Assembly (NCBI RefSeq): GCF_029637485.1
Contig: NZ_CP069128.1
Span: 806,001 to 870,000 of the forward strand
Reading direction: 5' to 3'
Length of the DNA: 64,000 nucleotides
Origin: Sphingomonas sp. LHG3406-1
GTDB taxonomy: Bacteria > Pseudomonadota > Alphaproteobacteria > Sphingomonadales > Sphingomonadaceae
Shown one piece after another: positions 34,381 to 43,418 of the stretch. Position 1 is the stretch's first letter; each line of letters opens with the position of its first letter. Position numbers and translations under genes: made by a program. The notes beneath the pieces were generated by a model that saw only the letters and a list, made by a program, of their open reading frames with translations, was not told where the DNA came from and did not search any database.

Positions 34381-34980
34381 CTATTTTCCAGGCCACATGG
34401 CAAGGCTGGTGCGCACCACTTCCTCAAGTTGCGCCTTGCTGGCGCCGCTGCCGGCCTGGACCGACATGCCCTGAAGGATTGCAAGCAGGTAGTTGGTGAT
34501 GCCTTCCACATCGGTATGCGGCGGCAGATCGCCCTCTTCCTTGGCGCGCTTCATCCGGTCGATGAGTGCCTGCTGCGAGGACGCCCGGCGAGCAATCAGG
34601 TCGGCTCGAACCGACTCAGCCTCGGCTCCGCAACTCATGGTGCTGATCACGCGCAGGCACCCGCGCGGCTCACATTCGCTGGTCTGCATCTCCAGCGCGC
34701 CGGTCAGCATTCGCTCGGCTACCTGGCGGGAGGTCGGCGCGGCCAGGGCTTCCCCGACATAGGCGAGCTTCTCGCGCTCGTAGAGGTCGAGAGCCTTGCG
34801 AAACAGGGCTTCCTTGTTCCCGAAGGCGGCATAGAGGCTGGGACGCGTAATCCCCATCGCTTCGGTGAGATCGGTCAGCGACGCGCCTTCATAGCCCTTG
34901 CTCCAGAACACCCGCAGCGCTGCCGCCAACGCATCGTCGACGTCAAACTCGCGCGGTCGACCTTTGCAGACCTTGGGCAT
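34381..34980 (-). CDS. TetR/AcrR-family regulator
   Basis: 199-residue repressor with N-terminal helix-turn-helix (FDVDDALAAALRVFWSKGYE and LTDLTEAMGITRPSLYAAFG) and an all-helical ligand domain containing a SECEPRGCLRVIST segment with two Cys. The start at 34980 (MPKVCKGRPREFD) matches the family start; ATGs upstream (34992 and beyond) are possible, and none has a good ribosome-binding site. It lies upstream of and in the same direction as the RND efflux operon, so it most likely represses that operon. The paired Cys could be an oxidation sensor, which is speculative. Confidence 0.85.
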   Translation of the reverse strand: MPKVCKGRPREFDVDDALAAALRVFWSKGYEGASLTDLTEAMGITRPSLYAAFGNKEALFRKALDLYEREKLAYVGEALAAPTSRQVAERMLTGALEMQTSECEPRGCLRVISTMSCGAEAESVRADLIARRASSQQALIDRMKRAKEEGDLPPHTDVEGITNYLLAILQGMSVQAGSGASKAQLEEVVRTSLAMWPGK

Positions 34981-35191
34981 GAGGGAAACCATATCGACCG
35001 GTATATAAGTCGGGTCGGCCGGGATTCCAATCCGCTTTTCAAGACAGCTCGGCCTTCCAGCGAACATCGAGGCCCGACAAGGACTGCACCCATGTCTTTC
35101 CGGGGGTAGCTGACATTGCAAAAGCTTGGCGGCTGCCCCGCGAAACATCCTTCTGTTGACCGCTGGTAACTCAAAACTGCATGCGACTCAG

Positions 35192-35728
35192 ATGCTGGAA
35201 GGCTCGAATCCTCAGGGCTTGCTGGCCGTGCTGGAGCGGCACGGGCCGGAGCTGCGCCGCTTCCTGCTGGCGCATGGTGCCGGCGATGCGGTCGAGGATC
35301 TGTTGCAGGAGCTGCGAATGAAGCTGCTCGCCAGTCCGGCAGGTCCGGTGCAGTCGTCGCTGGGCTATCTCTACCGTGCCGCGACCAATCTTATGATCGA
35401 CCAGCGCAGGTCTCGTGCGCAAGCCGGGCAGCGTGACCGCGCTTGGGCTGAGCTTCTGGATCGGTCGGCAGAAAGCGTGGATCAGGAGCCTTCGCCAGAG
35501 CGTCGGCTCGACGCGGCGCAGCGCGCCGCTCTTGTCCAGAAGCGGCTGGCCGCATTGCCCGAGCGGGCACGCAGCATTCTGCTCCGCCACCGCGTGGATG
35601 GCATAAGCCAACGGATGATCGCGTCTGAATATGGCGTCAGCCAGAGCACGGTCGAGAGCGATCTTCGGACCGCCTACCGCCTGCTCGATCGATTGCGGGA
35701 CGAATTGCATGAGGAAAACCCGCAATGA
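35192..35728 (+). CDS. ECF sigma factor, FecI-like
   Basis: 178-residue extracytoplasmic-function sigma factor with region 2 (AVEDLLQELRMKLLASPAG, SSLGYLYRAATNLMIDQRR) and region 4 (RLAALPERARSILLRHRVDG, SQRMIASEYGVSQSTVESDL), lacking regions 1 and 3. The FecI group directs transcription of a neighbouring TonB receptor after a signal from the cell surface. Start at 35192 fits the family; a longer frame from 35126 is also open. Its stop overlaps the FecR start (ATGA), so sigma factor and antisigma are made together. It is divergent from the TetR gene. Confidence 0.9.
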   Translation: MLEGSNPQGLLAVLERHGPELRRFLLAHGAGDAVEDLLQELRMKLLASPAGPVQSSLGYLYRAATNLMIDQRRSRAQAGQRDRAWAELLDRSAESVDQEPSPERRLDAAQRAALVQKRLAALPERARSILLRHRVDGISQRMIASEYGVSQSTVESDLRTAYRLLDRLRDELHEENPQ

Positions 35729-36666
35729 GTCCGTCAGGTCAGCATGGGGACGACATGAACCAGCGCCATTCACTCCGGGAGGAAGCGCTCAACTGGCTCG
35801 TCCGCACCAACGATCCCGAGTTCTGCGACTGGGATGGCTTCACCGCCTGGCTCGAGCAGGATCGGGCGCACGCCGAAGCCTATCACCGGCTTGCCGCAAG
35901 CGAGCTGGAGATGACGCCGATCGTAGCCGAGCAGGCGATGGTTCAGGACAATGTCGAGGCACCTCAACCGGACCGCAGACGTGTCTGGTTGATCGCGGGG
36001 CTGTCGGTTGCGGCAAGCGTCGCCGGGCTGGTGTCGTTTCAGACGCTGAAGGGCGAGCAGATCATTACCCGGCCGGGCGAGCAGCGGACCATCGCCATGG
36101 CGAGCGGCAATGAGCTCGTGCTCAATGGCGACACGGCAATCACCATCGCTGGCTGGTCGAAAGACAAAGTGCGGTTGGAGCGCGGACAGGCATTGTTCCG
36201 GCTGGCCGGAAAGGATCGCTTGATCGTGAAGGCTGGCGAGCTCGAACTGGTCGATATCGGCACGGAATTCGAGGTAACTCGAAACGGGGCTCGAACCCAT
36301 GTGGTCGTAAGCGAGGGCGCGGTGCTGGTCGATCCCGGCGGTGCCGAATTGAAGCTCGATGCCGGTCAGCAGCTTGACGCGGCGGATGGTGCCACCCGAT
36401 TGCGGTCGACTGCCGCTCCGGCGGGAGTCGCCGGTGCTTGGGCCCGTGGCCAGCTCGTCTATGTCGACGCACCGGTGCGAGAAGTCGCCGCCGACCTCCG
36501 GCGGTCGACTGGACAGGTCTTTACGACGAACTCTGCTTTCGGCGGCCAGCGGTTCACTGGCACCCTCAACCTTGCCGACGTGCGCCGCGATCCAACCACG
36601 CTCGGTCCCCTGCTGGGAGTTTCGGTGCGCCCGGCTCGGGAAGGTTGGCAACTCGGGGAGGACTGA
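35725..36666 (+). CDS. FecR-like antisigma factor / transmembrane signal transducer
   Basis: 313-residue protein. The cytoplasmic N-terminal FecR domain (REEALNWLVRTNDPEFCDWD and FTAWLEQDRAHAEAYHRL) binds the sigma factor. One membrane helix follows (VWLIAGLSVAASVAGLVSF, about residues 88-106). The periplasmic FecR domain (ITRPGEQRTIAMASGNELVL through LVDIGTEFEV) has a C-terminal segment (FTGTLNLADV) that would meet the receptor's signalling domain. All features of a functional FecR are present. It is coupled to the sigma factor upstream and closely followed by the receptor. Confidence 0.9.
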   Translation: MSPSGQHGDDMNQRHSLREEALNWLVRTNDPEFCDWDGFTAWLEQDRAHAEAYHRLAASELEMTPIVAEQAMVQDNVEAPQPDRRRVWLIAGLSVAASVAGLVSFQTLKGEQIITRPGEQRTIAMASGNELVLNGDTAITIAGWSKDKVRLERGQALFRLAGKDRLIVKAGELELVDIGTEFEVTRNGARTHVVVSEGAVLVDPGGAELKLDAGQQLDAADGATRLRSTAAPAGVAGAWARGQLVYVDAPVREVAADLRRSTGQVFTTNSAFGGQRFTGTLNLADVRRDPTTLGPLLGVSVRPAREGWQLGED

Positions 36667-36676
36667 CGCAATACGC

Positions 36677-39070
36677 TTGCTTGCAGGGTCGCTTTCACTC
36701 GCCGTCCTCATCGGAACTCCGGCTGGCGCGGCAACATCGACCATCACCATCAACGTGCCTCCGGGCAGTGTGACCGATGCGGTCTTCGCGATCGGCCGCC
36801 AGACCGGCGTGAGCATCTCTTTCCAGGGAGGTGGCGCGATCAGTCGCAAGGTTCCTGCGCTCAAGGGGCGTATGGCGCCGGCCGATGCCGTGCGCCTCCT
36901 CGCCGCGCATGCGGGGCTGAACGTGCGTGCAGTCGGTCCGAAGTCGTTCGTCCTGTCACCACGGCGTTTGTCTGTACTGCGGCAGGTGTCGGCTCCTGTC
37001 CGCCAGCCAACTCCGCCACCGAGGCAGGTTCGCGCGGCTCCTCCCCTACCCGACCCCGCCCCGCAGGACATCGTCGTCACCGCCAGCAAGCGCGACACTC
37101 TGTCCCGACGTTTTCCCGGGCAATGGTCGCGCATCGATGGCGACGATCTGGCCCTCACCGGCGCGAGGGGCACGGAGGCGGTCGAAGCTCGAAGCGTCGG
37201 TTTCGCCTCGACGCATCTGGGTGCGGGGCGCAACAAGCTCTTCATCCGTGGAATCGCGGACTCCAGCTTCAGTGGCCCGACCCAGTCGCCGGTCGGACAA
37301 TATCTCGGCGACCTCAGGACGGGTTACGCCGGGCCCGATCCGGACCTCCGGCTGGTCGACATGAATTCGGTGGAGATCCTGGAAGGGCCGCAGGGCACAC
37401 TTTATGGCGCGGGCGCGCTGGGCGGAATCATGCTGCTTCGCCCGAACATGCCGGACAGCAGGCGCTTTGGCACGCAGGCCAGTGTCGGCCTTTCCGCGAC
37501 CGAGCATGGCGAGCCCGGCTATGACATCGCCGCTACGATCAACGCGCCGCTCGGGGAACGCGCTGCCCTGCGGGTCACCGGCTATCGCAGCGACGAAGGC
37601 GGCTATGTCGACAATCGGCTGACGGGTGACCGCGACATCAACGACGTCGCGGTGACCGGCGGGAGGCTAATCGCCAGCAGCGAACTTACCCCCGGATGGT
37701 TCGCCGATGTCCAGCTGACCGGGCAACGGATCCGGGGTGAAGACAGCCAGTATTCGGACGACGTGGGTGAAGGCCTCAGCCGCGCAAGTCTGGTTGACCT
37801 CCCCTATTCTTCCGATTTCGCGCTCGTCAGCTTCACGCTGCGCAAGGACAGCGGCGATCTTCGGGTGCGCTCCACCACTGGCTTCATCCGGCAGGAGGTG
37901 GACGAGCGCTTCGACTTCAGCAGCCTTGCCGAGCAACGAGTGCTGAGCCAGCGCAGCCGCGCACGAGGGTTCAGCAGCGAAACCCGCCTTTGGCGGCCAA
38001 AGCACAACGGGCTGAGCTGGCTCGTTGGCCTGAGCCTGCTCGACCATCGTTTCGCGGTCCGTCGCGACCTCGCCGAGCAGGGCTCTGAACGGCGCCTCGG
38101 CGGCGCCATCAACCACATCAACGAAGTGACGCTCTACGGCGAACTAGGGGCCGAATTGAATGACTTCATCGATATGACGGCAGGAGCAAGACTAACCGAA
38201 ACCAACCTCACGAGTGAGGGTCAACATCTCAGTGCCTTTGCCTTTCAGGCGCTTGCGGCAATCGATCCGGAGCGCAACGAACGGCGCTTTCTCCCTTCCG
38301 CCTCGATCCTCGCGCGACCGGTCGAAGGGCTCAGCCTCTATCTCCGCTATCAGCAGGGTTTCCGTCCGGGCGGGTTATCGATCGCCAACGAGAGCGTCCA
38401 AAATTATCGACGCGACCTGCTAGCGACAGCCGAAGCAGGCTTTCGGGTCGGCACGCCTCTGGTCGGACGCTTCGACCTAGCGGGAAGCGTCAGCCGAAGC
38501 CGCTGGCGGTCAATTCAGGCCGATTACCTTGACGGAGCGGGACTGCCCGTCACTGCAAACATCGGCGACGGGACGATCTGGTCGGCCACGTTGAATGGCG
38601 GTGTGCGGCTCACGAGCACGCTTAGGCTGGAAGGAGGAATTGCCTTCAACGATGGTCGCGTGAACAGCCCCAGCGCCGAACTAGCGAGGCTTCTCGCAGC
38701 GGCGCCGCTGCCCTCTTCCGGCCACATGCGAATTCCGAACATCGCGCGCGTGGCAGGCCGGGGAGCAATCCATTACAGGCGCAACATTGGTAACGGCAAC
38801 TCGCTTCAGCTGAACCTTTATGGCCGCTACGTTGGTGCGTCGCGGCTCGGGATCGGCCCGCGGCTCGGCGAGCGCCAGGGCGACTATTTTGACTCCGGCT
38901 TGCTCGCGAAACTGAATGGCGGACAGCGGACAGTCACCTTCTCCCTCATCAACCTGACCGATTCAGTTGGGAATCGCTTTACCTTCGGAGCGCCGGTTCA
39001 GACCGGCACGGACCAGCTCACCCCGCTGCGTCCGCGCACGGTTCGGGTGGGCCTGGAATGGGCTTTCTAA
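36677..39070 (+). CDS. TonB-dependent receptor/transducer with STN signalling domain (FecA-like)
   Basis: About 797 residues. After a signal peptide (LAGSLSLAVLIGTPAGAA) comes an STN domain (ITINVPPGSVTDAVFAIG and GLNVRAVGPKSFVLSP), a TonB-box-like DIVVTASKRD, the plug (FIRGIADSSF, VEILEGPQGTLYGAGAL) and a barrel ending VRVGLEWAF. The STN domain signals through the FecR/FecI pair just upstream. No ATG starts the frame: the best choices are TTG at 36677 or, less usually, ATA at 36671, both downstream of GGGGAGG (36655-36661). The ligand is unknown; iron chelators are common for this class, but the next gene is an autotransporter. Confidence 0.85.
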   Translation: MLAGSLSLAVLIGTPAGAATSTITINVPPGSVTDAVFAIGRQTGVSISFQGGGAISRKVPALKGRMAPADAVRLLAAHAGLNVRAVGPKSFVLSPRRLSVLRQVSAPVRQPTPPPRQVRAAPPLPDPAPQDIVVTASKRDTLSRRFPGQWSRIDGDDLALTGARGTEAVEARSVGFASTHLGAGRNKLFIRGIADSSFSGPTQSPVGQYLGDLRTGYAGPDPDLRLVDMNSVEILEGPQGTLYGAGALGGIMLLRPNMPDSRRFGTQASVGLSATEHGEPGYDIAATINAPLGERAALRVTGYRSDEGGYVDNRLTGDRDINDVAVTGGRLIASSELTPGWFADVQLTGQRIRGEDSQYSDDVGEGLSRASLVDLPYSSDFALVSFTLRKDSGDLRVRSTTGFIRQEVDERFDFSSLAEQRVLSQRSRARGFSSETRLWRPKHNGLSWLVGLSLLDHRFAVRRDLAEQGSERRLGGAINHINEVTLYGELGAELNDFIDMTAGARLTETNLTSEGQHLSAFAFQALAAIDPERNERRFLPSASILARPVEGLSLYLRYQQGFRPGGLSIANESVQNYRRDLLATAEAGFRVGTPLVGRFDLAGSVSRSRWRSIQADYLDGAGLPVTANIGDGTIWSATLNGGVRLTSTLRLEGGIAFNDGRVNSPSAELARLLAAAPLPSSGHMRIPNIARVAGRGAIHYRRNIGNGNSLQLNLYGRYVGASRLGIGPRLGERQGDYFDSGLLAKLNGGQRTVTFSLINLTDSVGNRFTFGAPVQTGTDQLTPLRPRTVRVGLEWAF

Positions 39071-39157
39071 AAGAAGGCGCCAAGGTAGCCGCCTGACGTC
39101 TCCGTCTGATGATTGAAGCCCCCGCTGGAGGGGTGATCATCGTCCAATGGGGAACAC

Positions 39158-42100
39158 ATGCGACACCTCTACCTTGCATCCACCTGCCTGCTCGCGCTCG
39201 CAACCGCTGCACCGGCTCTCGCGCAGACCAGGATCGAAGTGGCGACTACCGCTCCCGTGCGGACCAGCACGGTCAAGGCCGGCGCTGCCGACCACATTCT
39301 GATCACCTCGGCCGGATCCATCACGACCAGCGGCCCCATCGCGGTTACCATCGACAGCAACAACAAGCTGTCGAACCAGGGGAGCGTCGCAATCGGCGGG
39401 GTCAACAATGCCACCGGCATCCTCGCCATTGCTGGGGTGACCAGCGAGGTAGCCAACAGCGGCAAGATCACCCTCGACGAGGGCTACACGCCGACCGACA
39501 GCGACAATGACGGCGACCCCGACGGCCCCTTCGCAGTGGGCAGCGGCCGCTTTGGCATCCGCACTTTGGGCGCCTTCAGTGGCAATATCACGAACAGCGG
39601 CCAGATCGTCGTCGAGGGCAACGACAGCGTGGGCATCCTGCTTGGCGGTCCTTTGGCCGGCAACTTCGTTCACAGCGGCTCGACCTCGATCCTCGGCAAT
39701 AACGTCACCGGCGTCGGCCTGACGGATGTGGTTGGCAATGTGCGCCTGGCCGGTTCGATCAGCGCACAAGGCCTGAATGCAGTAGCCGTCCGCTCTGCAG
39801 GCAATGTGACCGGCGCGATGGTGATTCAGGGTGCAATTGCCGCGACAGGCTATCGCTACACCACCTCCCCCACTGACCCGAGCAAGCTCGACTCCGACGA
39901 TCTCCTCCAAGGCGGGCCCGCCCTCTCGATCGAGGGCAATGTGACGGGGGGCGTGATCCTCGCGGTGCCGCCCAAGGACACGAGCACGACCAACAACGAC
40001 GAGGACAACGACGGCATCGAAGACAGCAAGGAAGGAGCGGCGTCGGTCACCTCTTTCGGTTCGTCCGCAGCGCTGCGCATCGCGCATGAGACCAACAGCG
40101 TGACGCTTGGACCGGTCGCGAATACCGGGACGAACTTCGGCCTGATCATTGATGGCGGCGTCACTGGCGACGGCGTCTACACCGGCGTCAACGGCAATGC
40201 CGTCCAGATTGGTGGCCGGGGCGGAACGGTTTCGATCGCCAACGGCGTAGGCGTGAGCGGCGTCATCCAGGCGCGCTCGCTGGACCGCACGTCCACCGCT
40301 TTGCAGATCGGCGCCGGTGCGACCACGCCCGAGCTTCGCAACAGCGGCAAGATTGCGGCCGCGAGCGGCAAGGGCGCGCTAGCGCAGGCGGTTGCGGTCT
40401 CTGTCGATGTCGGCGGGACGTTGCCGGTCCTTCGCAACAGCGGCGAAATCAGCGCATCGATCGGGAGCGAGGACGGGAGCGCGACGGCGATCATCGACAA
40501 GTCGGGCACCCTTGGCCTGATCGAGAATAGCGGCGCGATCATCGCCAGGGGTGCGGCCGCAACGTCCGGTCGCAACGTCGCCATCGACCTTTCGGGGCGC
40601 TCCACCGGCTCGACCGTCAAGCAGACGGCGGTCGCCGCGAACATCGCCGCGCCTTCGGTTATCGGGGACATCCGCTTCGGAAGTGGCGATGACCTGCTCG
40701 ACGTTGCGGACGGTTTCCAGACCGGCAATGTCAGCTTCGGTGCGGGCAACAATGGTTATGCCCTGTCGGGCGACGCGATTGCGCAGGCCAACCTGGGCTT
40801 CGGTGGCGGAAGCGACACACTCACCCTCGCGGGAACTGCCAAGCTAAGCGGAAACGTGGATTTCGGCGGTGGCTCGGACACCTTCACACTGACGGGCAAT
40901 TCGAGCTTCACCGGTCAACTCAGCAACGCGGCGGGCCTCGCCCTCAGCGTCTCTGCTGGCACCCTCAACATCCACAAGTCGGCCACGATCGCGTCTTTGA
41001 CCGTGAGCGACGGCGGCACGCTGGGCGTCCTGCTCGACAATACCGCAGGCGCATCGACTTCGCTCACCGTCAATGGGACGGCCGCATTCGGGACCGGCTC
41101 CAAGCTCCGACTGTCGGTCAACGATATCAAGAATGCGGAAGGAACCTACACGGTCCTCTCAGCCGCGACCCTGACCGGTGGCACGAACGTGACGGCCAAC
41201 AGCGAGCTCCTCCCCTATCTCTACAAAGGCACGTTGGCGTTGTCCGGCAACAGCTTGAACGTCAATGTCGTTCGCAAGTCGGCCGCGGAGCTTGGGCTCA
41301 ACCGGTCGGAGACGGCGGCGTTCTCGGCCATCTACAACGCGCTTGGGACCGACAAGGCCATCGGTGACAGCGTGCTTGGAATCCGAACGAAGGAACAGTT
41401 TCGCGCGACCGTCCAGCAGATGCTGCCCGAGCATGCAGGCGGCGCTTTCGAAGCGGTAACCGCCGGAAGTCGCGCCGCGTCGCGGCTGCTCAGCGACCCG
41501 ACCTCGCCGTACAAGGAACAGGGTCGCATGGGGTACTGGATCAGTCAAGTCGCCTGGGGCTCCAGCAAGTCGATCGGCTCGACTGCAAGCTTCCGCACTG
41601 GTGGCTGGGGCGTCAACGGCGGTGCCGACATCGCCACGCCGCTAGGCCGGTTCGGCGCTTCGCTCAGCTACTTGTGGGGCAAGGACAATAATCGCGACAC
41701 CGACAATTCAGTAGCCGCTTCCCAGTACGGTATGGCCGCCCACTGGCGGCTTCAGTCCGGCGGCTTCCAGGCGAGCGCGCAGGCAGGCTGGGCCCGTGTG
41801 AAACTCGATGGAACGCGGCATTTCCGGTCGAGCACCGGAAGCACGCCGATCGATCGCACTATCAATTCCGACTGGAACGGCAATCTCGTGACGGCCAACG
41901 CCCGCCTCGCCCAGCAATTGTGGGCGCGATCGCTGTTTATCCGGCCTTCCTTAACCTTGGACTATGCCAAGCTTAAGGAAGGATCCTACACGGAACGCGG
42001 AGGCGGCAGCGCGCTCGACCTGTCCGTAGCCAAGCGGACAAGCGACGAACTGGCGGTCAGCGGGCTGCTCGCTGCCGGGATCGAGCTTGCTCCCAAGGAC

Positions 42101-42361
42101 GAGAATGGTGGCTTCCTTACGATTGAAGTCGAGGGCGGGCGCCGTCAGATCGTCGGCGGGTCGCTCGGCGATACGGTGGCACGATTCGGCTCTGCCGAGA
42201 CGTTCTCCCTCACTCCCGAAGACAGAAAGAGCGGGTGGGTCGGGCATCTCCGCGCGCTCGGCGGCAACAGTGGTTTCAGAATCGTCGGCGATCTTGGCGC
42301 CGAACAGCGAGAAGAGCGGGTAGCGATTACAGCGCGCGCAAGTCTCGCAATCGGCTTCTGA
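39158..42361 (+). CDS. autotransporter (type Va secretion) with Gly/Asn/Ser-rich passenger
   Basis: 1,067-residue protein. The signal peptide ends at ALAQ (about residue 22). A long passenger of short, repeat-like beta-strands rich in NSG motifs (NSGKI, NSGQI, NSGEI) forms a predicted beta-helix. Two Asp-rich calcium-loop-like motifs occur (DSDNDGDPDGP, about 117-127, and DEDNDGIEDSKEG, about 283-295). The C-terminal autotransporter beta-barrel runs from about 790 (GYWISQVAWG) to the final aromatic residue (LAIGF). It is 87 bp downstream of the FecA-like receptor and could share the sigma-factor-controlled transcript. No protease or lipase motif was seen in the passenger. Confidence 0.88.
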   Translation: MRHLYLASTCLLALATAAPALAQTRIEVATTAPVRTSTVKAGAADHILITSAGSITTSGPIAVTIDSNNKLSNQGSVAIGGVNNATGILAIAGVTSEVANSGKITLDEGYTPTDSDNDGDPDGPFAVGSGRFGIRTLGAFSGNITNSGQIVVEGNDSVGILLGGPLAGNFVHSGSTSILGNNVTGVGLTDVVGNVRLAGSISAQGLNAVAVRSAGNVTGAMVIQGAIAATGYRYTTSPTDPSKLDSDDLLQGGPALSIEGNVTGGVILAVPPKDTSTTNNDEDNDGIEDSKEGAASVTSFGSSAALRIAHETNSVTLGPVANTGTNFGLIIDGGVTGDGVYTGVNGNAVQIGGRGGTVSIANGVGVSGVIQARSLDRTSTALQIGAGATTPELRNSGKIAAASGKGALAQAVAVSVDVGGTLPVLRNSGEISASIGSEDGSATAIIDKSGTLGLIENSGAIIARGAAATSGRNVAIDLSGRSTGSTVKQTAVAANIAAPSVIGDIRFGSGDDLLDVADGFQTGNVSFGAGNNGYALSGDAIAQANLGFGGGSDTLTLAGTAKLSGNVDFGGGSDTFTLTGNSSFTGQLSNAAGLALSVSAGTLNIHKSATIASLTVSDGGTLGVLLDNTAGASTSLTVNGTAAFGTGSKLRLSVNDIKNAEGTYTVLSAATLTGGTNVTANSELLPYLYKGTLALSGNSLNVNVVRKSAAELGLNRSETAAFSAIYNALGTDKAIGDSVLGIRTKEQFRATVQQMLPEHAGGAFEAVTAGSRAASRLLSDPTSPYKEQGRMGYWISQVAWGSSKSIGSTASFRTGGWGVNGGADIATPLGRFGASLSYLWGKDNNRDTDNSVAASQYGMAAHWRLQSGGFQASAQAGWARVKLDGTRHFRSSTGSTPIDRTINSDWNGNLVTANARLAQQLWARSLFIRPSLTLDYAKLKEGSYTERGGGSALDLSVAKRTSDELAVSGLLAAGIELAPKDENGGFLTIEVEGGRRQIVGGSLGDTVARFGSAETFSLTPEDRKSGWVGHLRALGGNSGFRIVGDLGAEQREERVAITARASLAIGF

Positions 42362-43055
42362 TTCACGAGGGCCAACACTGTATTCCGAAGATCGAGGCAG
42401 GCGTGCTCACCTTCGCTGCTGAGGTAAACAAGCCTGCCTCTCCTCTCAAAAGTGAATCCTTGCGCATGTCCCTATTTGAAAGCCTCATCGTTACAGGTGT
42501 TTTCTTCATAGTTGCGGCATCGTTCTTCACTGCTTTCCAGCCTGCTCATGCGCGACGAGAGTTGAGCCTTGCTAATTCATTGCTAAAGACACTTCTCTTA
42601 ACCTTGCGAGATCGGCTCTGAAGCTCACTGCAGATGACGGATAACGGCGGCCCAGAACCGGCCATGAGTGCTTGCAGTCAGCGGTGAACATCTCTGATGG
42701 TTGCTAAACCGCTCGACTCTTCGCACGGTCAAACGTCTGCCATCCACCTCCGCCGACCCAACGCCAGCCGTACCGCTTCCCACCGAGCCTAATCGCTCCT
42801 CGCGTTCTCTCCTTGAAGAATCCCGGTCAGGAGGGGCGCCCGCGCGGGATGGCGGCCGTAAGCTTGCCGTCAAGCGGCCGCTCCTACCCAAGCAAATCTG
42901 AGCCGTGCGCCTCGGTCCGCGAACGGGCGGCCACTATTGCTCGGAGCGACCGGGACGAGCGCAAAGCAGACCCTCAGCAGCTTGAGCGAACAAAGTTGTC
43001 CCAATGATTCGAGTGCCACTCAAATTCATGCCGGAAGCGAGAGCAACCTCTTGAA
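42362..43055. other. intergenic region downstream of the autotransporter
   Basis: About 690 bp between the convergent autotransporter and DUF6491 genes. A 9-bp stem GAGGCAGGC/GCCTGCCTC (42394-42402 and 42432-42440) with a 29-base loop may end the autotransporter message. A 51-codon frame at 42466-42621 could encode a one-helix membrane peptide (MSLFESLIVTGVFFIVAASF), but it has no ribosome-binding site and its frame runs open from upstream. It is not called. Nothing else is recognisable; the part 42640-43050 is without features. Confidence 0.4.
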
Positions 43056-43418
43056 CTAGCGAACGACGGGCTCGAATCTGCCAAGTTGGCAGGTGGAGGC
43101 TGATGCGACTCGTTCCTCGGCCGGATCGACGATGCGCACCCGGTCACCGGCACAGATCTGACTTCCCTGGCCGTCGAGAAGTACAATCGTTGCGCTGGAT
43201 CCGAGCCGCTCGGTAGCCGGGCAGAGGCCGGTGAGGCGGTTGCGATAGTCGTTCGGGCCGACGGCTTCGAACAACAGAGTGTCCGGAGCGATGACCCGCC
43301 GCCCTCCGACAATCGCGAGTGAGATACAGGAAGCGGCGTTCGTTCCCGTCACCGGGGCAGCCATGGGAGAACAGGAGAGCAACGCGAGGCTCAGAGCTGC
43401 GATAACTGCCCGCTTCAT
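43056..43418 (-). CDS. DUF6491 family lipoprotein
   Basis: 120-residue lipoprotein with lipobox LLSC (Cys about 16), followed by a small beta-rich domain containing CISLAIVGGRRVIAPDTLLF, LLDGQGSQICAGDRVRIVD and a C-terminal TCQLGRFEPV. This fits the DUF6491 family of short sphingomonad/xanthomonad envelope proteins of unknown role. The ATG overlaps the GH10 stop (ATGA), so it is the second gene of the xylanase transcript. The link to xylan use is through operon position only. Confidence 0.7.
   Translation of the reverse strand: MKRAVIAALSLALLSCSPMAAPVTGTNAASCISLAIVGGRRVIAPDTLLFEAVGPNDYRNRLTGLCPATERLGSSATIVLLDGQGSQICAGDRVRIVDPAEERVASASTCQLGRFEPVVR

Noticed and set aside
42466..42621. 51-codon frame encoding a hydrophobic peptide after the autotransporter
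   Set aside because: No ribosome-binding site, and the frame runs open from the upstream gene; not enough support to call.
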